DNA from: Microbacterium terregens | Lineage (GTDB): Bacteria; Pseudomonadota; Alphaproteobacteria; Sphingomonadales; Sphingomonadaceae | Length of the DNA: 64,000 nucleotides | Direction: 5' to 3' | Assembly (NCBI RefSeq): GCF_027922045.1 | Contig: NZ_BSEX01000009.1 | Coordinates: 62,001-126,000, forward strand | Shown: positions 1 to 8,200 of the stretch, piece by piece | How the letters are laid out: each line of letters starts with the position of its first letter | Numbering within the stretch: the stretch's first letter is position 1 | Program-made: the position numbers and the translations under genes | The notes under the pieces: model-generated | What the model was told of the DNA's origin: nothing | Databases searched by the model: none | The model's input: only the letters and a program-made list of their open reading frames with translations

Positions 1-610
1 CCGCGTCGACATTGGCCTTGAGCGGCACCCGCTTGCCGCCGCGCAGCCCTTCGTCGGCGGTGATGACCAGCTTCGACCCGCAATCCTGGATGCGGTTGGC
101 GAGGCTGTCGGGGGAAAAGCCGGCGAACACGATCGAATGCACCGCGCCGATCCGCGCGCAGGCGAGCATCGCGAATGCGGCTTCGGGGATCATCGGCAGG
201 TAGATGGTGACGCGATCGCCCTTCTTGACGCCCGCGGTCTTGAAGGCGTTGGCGAGGCGGCTGACCTCGTCCTTCAGCTCCGCATAGCTGATCTTGCGCT
301 CTTCGCCCGGCGTGTCGCCTTCCCACAGGATGGCGATGCGGTCCGGGTCCTTGGCGGCGTGCCGGTCGACGCAATTCTCGGCCACGTTGAGGATACCATC
401 CTCATACCAGCGGATGTGAAAGTCCGCTTCCTCGAACGAGGTGTCCTTGATCCGCTTGGGGAACCGCACCCAGTCGAGCCGCTCGGCCTCGCGCGCCCAG
501 AACGTGTCCGGATCGGTCGCGGCCTCTTCGTACATGGCGGCGTAGCGGTCCTGGTCGATCAGCGCCTTTTCGGCCCATTCGGCCGGCACGGGGTAGCAGG
601 ACTGGGTCAT
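1..610 (-). CDS. acs: AMP-forming acetyl-CoA synthetase, N-terminal part
   Basis: This is the first ~203 residues of a cytosolic enzyme that activates acetate to acetyl-CoA through acetyl-AMP; the rest lies beyond the window edge. The N-terminus reads [12 protein letters not shown], and the stretch [17 protein letters not shown] is characteristic of Acs. A later segment, [16 protein letters not shown], matches the nucleotide-binding region of the family. A GGAGAGG Shine-Dalgarno stands at 614-620. An in-frame ATG directly upstream (613) is an alternative start. The gene diverges from an MHS-type transporter, which suggests a shared role in organic-acid uptake and activation; that link is inferred from position only. 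Confidence 0.93.
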   Translation of the reverse strand, partial: MTQSCYPVPAEWAEKALIDQDRYAAMYEEAATDPDTFWAREAERLDWVRFPKRIKDTSFEEADFHIRWYEDGILNVAENCVDRHAAKDPDRIAILWEGDTPGEERKISYAELKDEVSRLANAFKTAGVKKGDRVTIYLPMIPEAAFAMLACARIGAVHSIVFAGFSPDSLANRIQDCGSKLVITADEGLRGGKRVPLKANVDA

Positions 611-961
611 CATCCTCTCCATTCTCTACGGTTCGAACGCGCCGCCATCGGGCATGTCGCCACGAGCCGATGGAGCCGGCGCGCGACCGGTGTCCCCGCC
701 ATTCTCCCGCGCCCGCGCCCCCGTGCGCAAGACCAAAATGGGACGAAGGGAGCGGATGGAAGGATCAGCGATGCGCGACCCAAGCGCGCGGACCTGCGAT
801 TTCCCCGATCCGACCAATCAAGTGGCTCGACCCGCAATTCGAATGCCGCCACCATGGTCGCAATCGGACCCCCGGCGCGAGCGGCGCTCGGAACCGACCC
901 GGTGACGGCCCCGCACGAAGGGCCACGCCGCGCTTTGCGAATCGAAGGAGAGGGGCAGCAC
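611..961. promoter_or_regulatory. Divergent acs / MFS intergenic region
   Basis: These 351 bp separate two divergent start codons and so should contain a promoter for each gene. The Shine-Dalgarno sequences are visible at both ends (GGAGAGG at 614-620 on the minus strand and at 947-953 on the plus strand). I saw no convincing operator palindrome or extra gene. The reading frames crossing it are open in several frames because of high GC, and they have no ribosome binding site. Confidence 0.5.
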
Positions 962-2632
962 ATGGCGACCGCACCGGGGGACATTCCCAAACACCACCCC
1001 GCCACCCAGAGCGAGAAGCTCGTCATCGCGGCCTCCTCGCTGGGCACGGTGTTCGAGTGGTATGACTTCTACCTCTACGGCCTGCTGGCGACGATCATCA
1101 CGGCCCAGTTCTTCTCCGGCGTGAACGAGACCACCGGCTTCATCTTTGCCCTGGCGGCGTTTGCAGCGGGCTTCGCGGTGCGGCCGTTCGGCGCGCTGGT
1201 GTTCGGGCGGATCGGCGACATGGTCGGCCGCAAGAACACCTTCCTCGTCACCATGGGCATCATGGGCCTGTCGACCTTCATCGTCGGCCTGCTGCCGAGC
1301 TATGCCACCGCAGGGGTCGCGGCACCGATCGCGCTGGTGGTGCTGCGGTTGCTCCAGGGGCTGGCGCTGGGCGGCGAATATGGCGGCGCCGCCACCTATG
1401 TCGCCGAGCATGCGCCCAACAACAAGCGCGGCCTCTACACCAGCTTCATCCAGACGACGGCGACCTTCGGGCTGTTCGCGGCGCTGCTGATCGTGATCGG
1501 GACCCGCTTTGCGGTGGGCGAGGAAGCCTTTGCGAGCTGGGGATGGCGGGTGCCGTTCCTGATCTCGATCGTGCTGCTCGCGGTGTCGATGTGGATCCGC
1601 CTGCAGATGAGCGAAAGCCCGGTGTTCCAGAAGATGAAGGCCGAGGGAAAGACCTCCAAGGCGCCGCTCACCGAGGCGTTCGGCACCTGGCGCAACCTGA
1701 AGGTGGTGCTGGTGGCGCTGCTCGGCGCGGCGATGGGGCAGGGGGTGATCTTCTACACCAGCCAGTTCTATGCGCTGTTCTTCCTGGAAAAGATGCTGCG
1801 CGTGGACGGCGCCACCACCAACATCCTGGTGGCGGTCGCACTGCTGATCGCGACGCCCGCGTTCGTCTTCTTCGGCTGGCTGTCCGACAAGATCGGCCGC
1901 AAGCCGGTGCTGCTGACGGGCTTTGCGCTGTCGGCGCTGCTCTACTATCCGCTGTTCCAGGTGATGTCGCATGCCGCCAACCCGGCGCTGTACGAGGCGC
2001 AGCAGACCACGCCGGTGTCGGTGGTGGCGGACCCGAACGAATGCTCGGTCCAGTTCGACCCGGTGGGGAAGAACAAATTCGACAGCAGCTCCTGCGACAT
2101 CGCCAAGGCCTATCTGGCGAAGGCCGGCATCTCCTACGGCAACGTCGTGGCGCCTGCCGGGACGACCGCGAGCATCCATGTCGGCGGGCAGGTGCTGCCG
2201 GCGGTGGACCCGGCGACGGTGACCGGCCCCGCCCGTGCCGATGCGATCAAGGCCTATGGCGCCCAGGTGCAGCAGGCGCTCACTGCCGCCGGCTACCCGG
2301 CGGGCGCGGCCGATCCGGCGCGGATCGACAAGCCGATGGTGGTCGGCATCCTGATCCTCCTCGTGCTGCTGGTGACCATGGCCTATGGCCCGATCGCGGC
2401 GCTGCTGGTCGAGCTGTTCCCGACGCGGATCCGCTACACCGCCATGTCGCTGCCCTATCACATCGGCAACGGCTGGTTCGGCGGCTTCCTGCCGACCACG
2501 GCGTTCGCGATGGTCGCGGCCACCGGCAACATCTACTACGGCCTGTGGTACCCGATCGTGATCGCCGCGATCACGCTGGTGGTGGCGCTGCTCTTCCTGC
2601 CGGAAACGTTCCGCCGCGACATCGACTCCTGA
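962..2632 (+). CDS. MFS transporter, metabolite:H+ symporter (MHS/ProP-like) family
   Basis: This is an inner-membrane secondary transporter of 556 residues, probably a proton symporter for a small organic acid or osmolyte. The N-terminal TM segment contains GTVFEWYDFYLYG, typical of the MHS family. RIGDMVGRKN is the loop 2-3 motif and WLSDKIGRKP the matching loop 8-9 motif; LLQGLALGGEYGGA is also diagnostic. Residues ~335-458 form a hydrophilic insertion of about 120 residues with two cysteines (in NECSV and SSCDI) between TM segments of the second half, so the protein is longer than the usual 430-470. The ATG at 962 has GGAGAGG 8 nt upstream. It diverges from acs, which hints at acetate or a related acid, but the substrate is not shown by the sequence. 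Confidence 0.9.
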   Translation: MATAPGDIPKHHPATQSEKLVIAASSLGTVFEWYDFYLYGLLATIITAQFFSGVNETTGFIFALAAFAAGFAVRPFGALVFGRIGDMVGRKNTFLVTMGIMGLSTFIVGLLPSYATAGVAAPIALVVLRLLQGLALGGEYGGAATYVAEHAPNNKRGLYTSFIQTTATFGLFAALLIVIGTRFAVGEEAFASWGWRVPFLISIVLLAVSMWIRLQMSESPVFQKMKAEGKTSKAPLTEAFGTWRNLKVVLVALLGAAMGQGVIFYTSQFYALFFLEKMLRVDGATTNILVAVALLIATPAFVFFGWLSDKIGRKPVLLTGFALSALLYYPLFQVMSHAANPALYEAQQTTPVSVVADPNECSVQFDPVGKNKFDSSSCDIAKAYLAKAGISYGNVVAPAGTTASIHVGGQVLPAVDPATVTGPARADAIKAYGAQVQQALTAAGYPAGAADPARIDKPMVVGILILLVLLVTMAYGPIAALLVELFPTRIRYTAMSLPYHIGNGWFGGFLPTTAFAMVAATGNIYYGLWYPIVIAAITLVVALLFLPETFRRDIDS

Positions 2633-2767
2633 TCCGCAGCGGGAGGCGGGGTGGGGCGGTCGCGCTGGCCGCCTCGTCCTCGCTCCCGCCGCGGCGCGTT
2701 GACCAACGCCTAGCCGCTGCCTACCTCCGGAACCCATGAACCGCCCCGCTCCTGATCTTCCAGCCGC

Positions 2768-3478
2768 ATGAGCGCTCCTTCGATTGTGCTCGTCGAGGAC
2801 GATGCCGCACTCCGCACGCTGACCGCCCGCGCGCTCCAGGAGAACGGCTATCTCGTCCGTACCGCCTCCGCAGCGGACGAGATGTGGGAGGCGCTGGACG
2901 CGCATCCTGCCGACCTGGTGCTGCTGGACATCATGCTTCCGGGCACCAGCGGGATCGAGCTCTGCCGGCAGCTGCGCGAGCGCAGCAACGTGGCGATCAT
3001 CTTCATCAGCGCAAAGGGCAGCGAGTCCGACCGGGTCGCCGGCCTGGAACTCGGCGCCGACGACTATCTCCCCAAGCCGTTCAGCACCCGCGAGCTGCTG
3101 GCGCGCGTCCGCGCGGTGCTGCGCCGCGGCGGCCGTGAGGTACCCCCCGGTGCGCGGGAGGAGGGGCTCCGCCGCTTCGACGGCTGGACGATCGACCTGC
3201 GGCGCCGCGAGACCCTTTCGCCGACCGGCGCGGTCGTCGACCTGACGGGCGCGGAGTTCGACCTGCTGGCCGTGCTGCTCGACCACGCCCAGCGCGTGAT
3301 CGCACGCGAGCGGCTGATCGAGCTGTCGCGCACCCGGCTGGGCGACAGTTCCGATCGCAGCATCGACGTGCTGGTCAGCCGCCTTCGCCGCAAGCTCTCG
3401 GGCGCCGGCGGCAGCGCGCCGATCATCACCGTGCGCGGCGTCGGCTATATGCTCAACGTGCCGGTGGAGCGCGCTTGA
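2768..3478 (+). CDS. OmpR-family two-component response regulator
   Basis: This is a cytoplasmic transcription regulator of 236 residues. The receiver domain spans ~1-118, with the acidic pair ED at 10-12, phospho-acceptor Asp54 in LVLLDIMLPG, and the Lys of LPKPFSTREL. The winged-helix DNA-binding domain spans ~140-232 and ends in ITVRGVGYML, typical of OmpR/PhoB proteins. It overlaps the downstream histidine kinase by 4 nt (TTGA), so the two are translationally coupled and form a cognate pair. Target genes cannot be read from the sequence. The MFS gene upstream ends 135 bp away on the same strand and might be co-transcribed. Confidence 0.93.
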   Translation: MSAPSIVLVEDDAALRTLTARALQENGYLVRTASAADEMWEALDAHPADLVLLDIMLPGTSGIELCRQLRERSNVAIIFISAKGSESDRVAGLELGADDYLPKPFSTRELLARVRAVLRRGGREVPPGAREEGLRRFDGWTIDLRRRETLSPTGAVVDLTGAEFDLLAVLLDHAQRVIARERLIELSRTRLGDSSDRSIDVLVSRLRRKLSGAGGSAPIITVRGVGYMLNVPVERA

Positions 3479-4818
3479 CCCGGTTTGCGCGCTTCGTGCA
3501 CCCGTCCTTCGGCCTGCTCGGCCGCATCGTCGCGATCCTGCTGCTCACCACCGCGCTCGAATTCGGCGTCAGCACGCTCTTGTACGAGCGCGCGAGCCAG
3601 TTCGCCGTCCGCGACGACGAGGCACGACGGCTCGCCGAGCATCTCGTGATCGCGCGCCGGCTGATTACCGAGAGCCCGCCCGAGCGCCGCGAAGCCATGG
3701 CGGCCGAACTCACCACCGATCGCTACGAGTTGCGCTGGAGCCCGGAGCTGCCGCCCCCCGCGCGCATTTCGCCATCGCTGGACGGGATGCGTGAGCAGGT
3801 GGTGGACTGGGAGCCGTCGCTAGCGACCTCGGACCTGCGGTTGCGGCTCACCTCGCCCGGGCGCAGCTCGGTCGTGACGGGGGGCATACGCCTGTCGGAC
3901 GGCAGCTGGCTCCATTTCCGCACCCTCGAATCGCTGCGCACGCTCAACCTCGCATGGGAGCGGGTGCTGCTGGCGCTGATCCCGGCCATCGCCCTGATCG
4001 TGATCGGCGGCCTGCTGGTGCGGCGTACGCTGCTGCCGATGCGCCAGCTGGCGACCGCCGCCGATCGGGTGGGCCGCAGCGGTCCCGATGGCGCGCCGAT
4101 CCGTGTGTCCGAGGCGGGGCCCGGCGAAGTGCGCCGCGTGGTCGCCGCCTTCAACCGCATGCAGGCCCGCATTCACAGGCTGATCGACGATCGCACCCGC
4201 GCGCTGGCGGCGGTCGGCCATGATCTGCGTACTCCTCTCGCGCGCTTGCGGCTGCGCGCCGAGCGGGTGGCGGACGACGAGCTTCGCGAGACGCTCGACT
4301 CGGACCTTGCGGAAATGGAGTCGATGATCGCCTCGTTGCTCGCGTTCCTCGGAGGAGAGGGCGAGCCCGAGCAGCCGGTGCTGATCGACCTGGCGGTGCT
4401 GAGCGCGACCGTGGCGGACGAGGCGGCCGACCTCGGGCAGAACGTGACCTATGACGGGCCGGACCATCTGGAGTGCCGGCTGCGCCCGTCGGGCATGAAG
4501 CGCGCGCTGGTGAACCTGGTCGAGAATGCGGTTCATCACGCCGACACCGTGTGCATCCGCCTGGCCGCGCATGCCGATGCGGTGGTGCTCTCCGTCGAGG
4601 ACGACGGGCCGGGCATTCCCGAGGACTCGCTGCCGCTGGTGCTCGAGCCGTTCGTCCGCCTGGATGCCGCCCGCAAGCGCGACACGATCGGCTTCGGCCT
4701 GGGCCTGTCGATCGTCGTGCGGGCGGTGGAGGCGGAGGGCGGCCAGTTCCGGCTGTCGAACCGCCCCACCGGCGGACTGTGTGCGGAGATCCGCCTGCCG
4801 GTGCCCGGCGCCGCCTGA
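3475..4818 (+). CDS. Sensor histidine kinase (EnvZ-like architecture)
   Basis: This inner-membrane sensor kinase of 447 residues phosphorylates the preceding response regulator. TM1 lies at ~14-34, a periplasmic sensor region of ~125 residues follows, TM2 is at ~163-185 and a HAMP linker at ~186-238. The H-box is VGHDLRTPLARLR with phospho-acceptor His249. The N-box is LVNLVENAVHH (~345), and the G-boxes include DDGPGIP (~377) and GFGLGLSIV. The start is a TTG at 3475, chosen because it overlaps the regulator's stop as TTGA and no ATG lies near. The sensed signal is unknown. Confidence 0.92.
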   Translation: MTRFARFVHPSFGLLGRIVAILLLTTALEFGVSTLLYERASQFAVRDDEARRLAEHLVIARRLITESPPERREAMAAELTTDRYELRWSPELPPPARISPSLDGMREQVVDWEPSLATSDLRLRLTSPGRSSVVTGGIRLSDGSWLHFRTLESLRTLNLAWERVLLALIPAIALIVIGGLLVRRTLLPMRQLATAADRVGRSGPDGAPIRVSEAGPGEVRRVVAAFNRMQARIHRLIDDRTRALAAVGHDLRTPLARLRLRAERVADDELRETLDSDLAEMESMIASLLAFLGGEGEPEQPVLIDLAVLSATVADEAADLGQNVTYDGPDHLECRLRPSGMKRALVNLVENAVHHADTVCIRLAAHADAVVLSVEDDGPGIPEDSLPLVLEPFVRLDAARKRDTIGFGLGLSIVVRAVEAEGGQFRLSNRPTGGLCAEIRLPVPGAA

Positions 4819-4841
4819 GGCGCGGCACCGGCGTGGCCAGG

Positions 4842-5411
4842 TCAGCCGAGGGTGCGGCGGACCAGCACCAGCGTCGGATCGTCCTCCAGCGGATGGGCGG
4901 TGAAGCCCATTTCCTGCTCCAGCTCGATGGCGGCACGGTTCTCGCGCGCTTCGATCGATTCGAGCGTCTTGATGCCGCGCGCCTCGGCATAGGCGGCGAT
5001 GTGCTCGAGCAGCGTCCAGCTGATGCCGCGGCGCTTGTGATCGGTGCGGATCGAGATCGCGACCTCGCCGCGTTCCAGCTTCGGATCGGCCGCGAGCATG
5101 CCGGTCGCGAGGATGCGGCCCTCGTCATCGAGCGCCAGGAAATTCTCGGTGCGATCATGATCGACCGCGGTCATCGCGACGAGCCGGTCGTGGCCCACCT
5201 TGTCGAGCGCGATCAGGAAGCGGAAGCGGATGTCGTCTTCCGAGACATGGCGGAAGAATTCGGCAAGCCGCTCCTCGTCACCCGGCCGGGCCGGACGGAC
5301 GTGGAAGGTGAAGCCGCTCCGCGTCGTCAGCGATCCCGTCCACCGATCGGCGTTCGCCACCGGCTGCCCGGTGCCGACCCGCGCCATGTCTTCGCTGTTG
5401 TGATCGCTCAT
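4842..5411 (-). CDS. GNAT-family N-acetyltransferase
   Basis: This is a cytoplasmic acetyltransferase of 189 residues. The acetyl-CoA binding motif A is the stretch RTDHKRRGISWTLLEHIAAY, corresponding to the R/Q-x-x-G-x-G/A pyrophosphate loop. The N-terminal part TFHVRPARPGDEERLAEFF is the usual first strand and helix, and the protein ends with the strand TLVLVRRTLG. The ATG at 5411 follows GGGAGATG closely. It stands alone between the kinase gene (convergent) and map. The substrate cannot be predicted; similar domains sit at the C-terminus of larger protein acetyltransferases (Pat), but here the domain is free-standing. Confidence 0.85.
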   Translation of the reverse strand: MSDHNSEDMARVGTGQPVANADRWTGSLTTRSGFTFHVRPARPGDEERLAEFFRHVSEDDIRFRFLIALDKVGHDRLVAMTAVDHDRTENFLALDDEGRILATGMLAADPKLERGEVAISIRTDHKRRGISWTLLEHIAAYAEARGIKTLESIEARENRAAIELEQEMGFTAHPLEDDPTLVLVRRTLG

Positions 5412-5605
5412 TCTGGCATCTCCCTCGTTGCGGCGCGCCTTGCCGGGGCGTGCGCGCCAGCATGCCCCAAGCCTCGGCCCGTGCCGACAAGCCCAGGCTA
5501 GGGGATGCGGCGACCCGCGGCCAGCCTGCGATGGACGGCTTCGCCGCGGCTGCCCTTGTCCTGGCGCAAGGAACGCCGCGCGCCGAAGCAGCGACACGCC
5601 GCCGC

Positions 5606-6433
5606 TCAGAAATACGGCGGCTTGGTGTAGCCCGCGGGGCTCAGCGTAAAGATCTCGCAGCCGTCCTCGGTGATGCCGATCGAATGCTCGAATTGCGCGG
5701 ACAGCGAGCGGTCGCGGGTCACCGCCGTCCAACCGTCGTCCAGCACCTTCACGTCGGGCTTGCCGATGTTGATCATCGGCTCGATCGTCAGGATCATGCC
5801 GGGCTTGAGCTCCGGGCCGGTGCCCGGGCGCCCCGCGTGCACCACCTCCGGCGCGTCGTGGAACAGCCGGCCGACGCCATGCCCGCAGAAGTCGCGGACC
5901 ACGCCATAGCGGTGCGCCTCGGCATGCTGCTGGATCGCATGCGCCACGTCGCCCAGCCGGTTGCCGGGCCGCGCCTGCTCGATGCCCAGCATCATGCAGT
6001 CATAGGTCACCTCGACCAGCCGCCGCGCCTTGATCGGCACGTTGCCGACCAGATAGGTGCGGCTGGTGTCACCGTGCCAGCCGTCGAGCAGCGGGGTCAC
6101 GTCGATGTTGGCGATGTCGCCGTCCTTGAACACGCGCTCGGACGGGATGCCGTGGCACACGACATGGTTGATCGAGATGCAGGTCGAATGGGTATAGCCG
6201 CGATAGCCCAGCGTCGCCGGCACCGCGCCCGCATCGTCGATCATGCGGAAGATCATCGCGTCGATCTCGGCGGTGGAAACGCCCGGCACCACGTGCGGCG
6301 TGACGGCGTCGAGCACCTCGGCCGCCAGGCGTCCCGCCTTGCGCATGCCCTCGAACGCTTCGGGGCCATGCAGCTTGATCGCGCCGGTGCGCGCCAGGGG
6401 AGTGTCGGCGGAGACGGTTACATATTCGGTCAT
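5606..6433 (-). CDS. map: Methionine aminopeptidase, type I
   Basis: This metalloenzyme of 275 residues removes the initiator methionine from nascent proteins. The metal ligands are visible: the two Asp of NIDVTP and HGDTSRTY, the His of GHGVGRLFH, the Glu of TIEPMINIG and the Glu of QFEHSIGIT. The substrate-pocket motif YTHSTCISINHVVCHGIP is typical of type I enzymes. Length is normal for the family. It is divergent from the CinA-like gene with 64 bp between the starts. It appears to be housekeeping. Confidence 0.96.
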   Translation of the reverse strand: MTEYVTVSADTPLARTGAIKLHGPEAFEGMRKAGRLAAEVLDAVTPHVVPGVSTAEIDAMIFRMIDDAGAVPATLGYRGYTHSTCISINHVVCHGIPSERVFKDGDIANIDVTPLLDGWHGDTSRTYLVGNVPIKARRLVEVTYDCMMLGIEQARPGNRLGDVAHAIQQHAEAHRYGVVRDFCGHGVGRLFHDAPEVVHAGRPGTGPELKPGMILTIEPMINIGKPDVKVLDDGWTAVTRDRSLSAQFEHSIGITEDGCEIFTLSPAGYTKPPYF

Positions 6434-6497
6434 GCCCCGCGATATAACGGCTCGGGTGCCGCTTTGCGAGGGCGGGGACGGGCGCTATGCAGGGGAC

Positions 6498-7253
6498 ATG
6501 ACCGTGCGCACCTGGACCGCCGCCCTGCTCGTCATCGGAGACGAGATCCTTTCCGGACGGACGCAGGACCGCAACGTGGCCCAGCTCGCGTGCTGGCTGA
6601 ACGTTCAGGGCATCCGCCTGGCCGAGGTGCGGATCGTCCCGGACCGGCAGGAGGCGATCGTGGAGGCGCTCGACGCGCTGCGATCGCGCAACGATTATTG
6701 CTTCACGACCGGCGGCATCGGGCCGACCCATGACGACATCACGGTGGACGCCGTAGCGGCGGCCTTGGGCGTGCCCGTGGTGGTCCATCCCGAGGCACAG
6801 GCCATGCTGGAGGCGCATTACGCCGAGCGCGGCGGGATCAACGACGCCCGCCTGCGCATGGCGCGCGTGCCGGAGGGCGCGACCCTGATCGCCAACAGTC
6901 AGTCGGGCGCGCCGGGGATCCGCATCGGCAACCTCTTCATCCTCGCCGGCGTGCCGCATATCGCCGCGGCGATGCTCGACGCGCTCACCGGCACGCTGGA
7001 AGGCGGGCTGCCGGTGCTTTCCACCACCATCGGCTGCTGGGTCGGGGAGAGCGAGGTCGCCGACCTGCTGCGCGAGGCGGAGCGCGCCCACGCCGGCGTC
7101 TCGATCGGCAGCTATCCCTTCTTCCGAGAGGGGCGAGTGGGCGCCAACTTCGTGATCCGCGCGACCGACCGGCAGCTCCTCGACGCCTGCACCGCCGAGC
7201 TGGAAGCGCAGCTCGTCGCGGCCGGATATCCGGTGGTGACCGGCGGCATCTGA
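6498..7253 (+). CDS. CinA/MoaB-type molybdopterin-binding domain protein
   Basis: This is a 251-residue cytoplasmic protein with the MoCF-biosynthesis (MoaB/MogA-like) fold. The N-terminus has LLVIGDEILSGRTQDRN, and FTTGGIGPTHDDITVDAVA is the signature loop of the family. It corresponds to the N-terminal domain of CinA and lacks the C-terminal nicotinamide-nucleotide amidase domain. The ATG at 6498 follows AGGGGAC. The free-standing domain is common in alphaproteobacteria and its function is not settled; involvement in molybdopterin or in nucleotide repair is possible but unproven. Confidence 0.88.
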   Translation: MTVRTWTAALLVIGDEILSGRTQDRNVAQLACWLNVQGIRLAEVRIVPDRQEAIVEALDALRSRNDYCFTTGGIGPTHDDITVDAVAAALGVPVVVHPEAQAMLEAHYAERGGINDARLRMARVPEGATLIANSQSGAPGIRIGNLFILAGVPHIAAAMLDALTGTLEGGLPVLSTTIGCWVGESEVADLLREAERAHAGVSIGSYPFFREGRVGANFVIRATDRQLLDACTAELEAQLVAAGYPVVTGGI

Positions 7254-7523
7254 ACCGCTGGCGCGGCTGCGCCAGTTCGCGACCACTATCGCTCTCATTG
7301 CTCCATGGGATCGCGTCCTGTCCAATGGTGCAGGCGTGGTCGCCGCACGGCCGAGTCGCTGCGGCCGCACGAGACCCCGCTTCCCCAGTACCGCAGCTGG
7401 CTTCGAGGTGCCTCAACCGGCGGAACATCCTCCGCCACAGTCACCCGAAGGAGGTGCGAAGTACCCACTCGACAAGCAACTTGTTGCGCGGCAAGTTGCG
7501 TGCAGAAAATAAGGAGATAGGGG

Positions 7524-7679
7524 ATGGATACGATTCTTCGTGTCGCGCGTGCAGTATTCGCCGCGCCTCGCCGCTACTTCGAACATGCGCTCCGCGCGCC
7601 CGAGCCGGGCCAGTGCGGCTGCGGCGCGGAAGCCGAGATCGGCCGAACCAAATGCCACGAGTGCTGGCTCGACGAATAG
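7524..7679 (+). CDS. Small four-cysteine protein (51 aa), putative zinc-binding
   Basis: This short open frame starts with ATG at 7524, preceded by a clear AAGGAG at 7511-7516. The N-terminal half is basic and partly hydrophobic (MDTILRVARAVFAAPRRYF). The C-terminal half carries QCGCGAEAE and TKCHECWLDE, which is a CxC-x(9)-CxxC arrangement suited to bind one zinc ion. It ends at a TAG at 7677-7679. No homologue comes to mind. The good ribosome site and the ordered cysteines argue for a real gene; its role is unknown. Confidence 0.6.
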   Translation: MDTILRVARAVFAAPRRYFEHALRAPEPGQCGCGAEAEIGRTKCHECWLDE

Positions 7680-7965
7680 GCGACCGGCTCGGCCGCGAGG
7701 CGGCTGGGCGATCCTCTCCAAAACGGCGGCGGGTCCGGCGCGATCCGGCCCTGCCTCGACGGGGCCGCTCCCGTGATGCCCGGCGCGCGCCTCCGATCGC
7801 GGACGGGCGGACCTCGCGCTGGGTGGGGGGCTGCGGGCAGACGGCGCTCGCCCGGGGCAGACGTGCGGGTAACCATCATCGCCATTGACGAGGCGATGAG
7901 AAGCATGGCAGTTGCCGACCGTCGCAAGCGTCCCGGCGCGTGCGGCCGAGCCGGACCACGGCCTC
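7680..7965. other. Non-coding gap before tRNA-Gly
   Basis: About 290 bp lie between the small cysteine protein and the tRNA. Frames here are open by base composition only and lack ribosome sites. The tRNA promoter must lie at the right end. I see no repeat or terminator that I can support. Confidence 0.4.
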
Positions 7966-8039
7966 GCGGGTGTAGCTCAATGGTAGAGCAGAAGCTTCCC
8001 AAGCTTACGACGAGGGTTCGATTCCCTTCACCCGCTCCA
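7966..8039 (+). tRNA. tRNA-Gly, anticodon CCC
   Basis: This is a 74-nt cloverleaf with acceptor arms GCGGGTG and CACCCGC (7 bp), D-stem GCTC/GAGC, and anticodon loop TTCCCAA, which gives anticodon CCC and reads GGG codons. The T-stem GAGGG/CCCTT closes a TTCGATT loop. The discriminator is T and CCA is encoded. The first anticodon-stem pair (27-43) is a G-A mismatch. No integrase or att-like repeat is next to it. Confidence 0.93.
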
Positions 8040-8167
8040 CTTCCCTGAAGCTGAGACGATCGCGACGGCGCAAATGACGCGGGCGTGATCGGCCTTTCCC
8101 GCGCAGCATTCCGGCCACGCCATGCTCCTGCGCTTCGGCGTGCCTCGCGGCGACTGCTTGTGAGCCC

Positions 8168-8181
8168 CTGAAGCGCTTCAG
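8168..8181. repeat. Perfect 14-bp palindrome
   Basis: The sequence CTGAAGCGCTTCAG is perfectly self-complementary. The core resembles operators of LacI-family sugar regulators (even palindromes with central CG), but it lies 20 bp beyond the 3' end of the sugar-porter gene rather than in front of a gene. No LacI regulator is present nearby. It could be a weak operator, part of a termination signal or chance. Confidence 0.35.
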
Positions 8182-8200
8182 CGTAAGCGCCGCGCGGACG

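Noticed and set aside
818..3286. 822-residue open frame on the minus strand opposite the MFS and regulator genes
   Set aside because: It is a GC-driven shadow: Arg/Gln/His-rich, no domain, no ribosome site, and opposite two clear genes.
5412..5605. N-terminal extension of the GNAT gene up to 5732
   Set aside because: The extension has no similarity to acetyltransferases, overlaps map, and the ATG at 5411 has its own ribosome site.
7966..8039. tRNA-Gly as an integration site for a genomic island
   Set aside because: No integrase gene and no repeat of the tRNA 3' end was found nearby.
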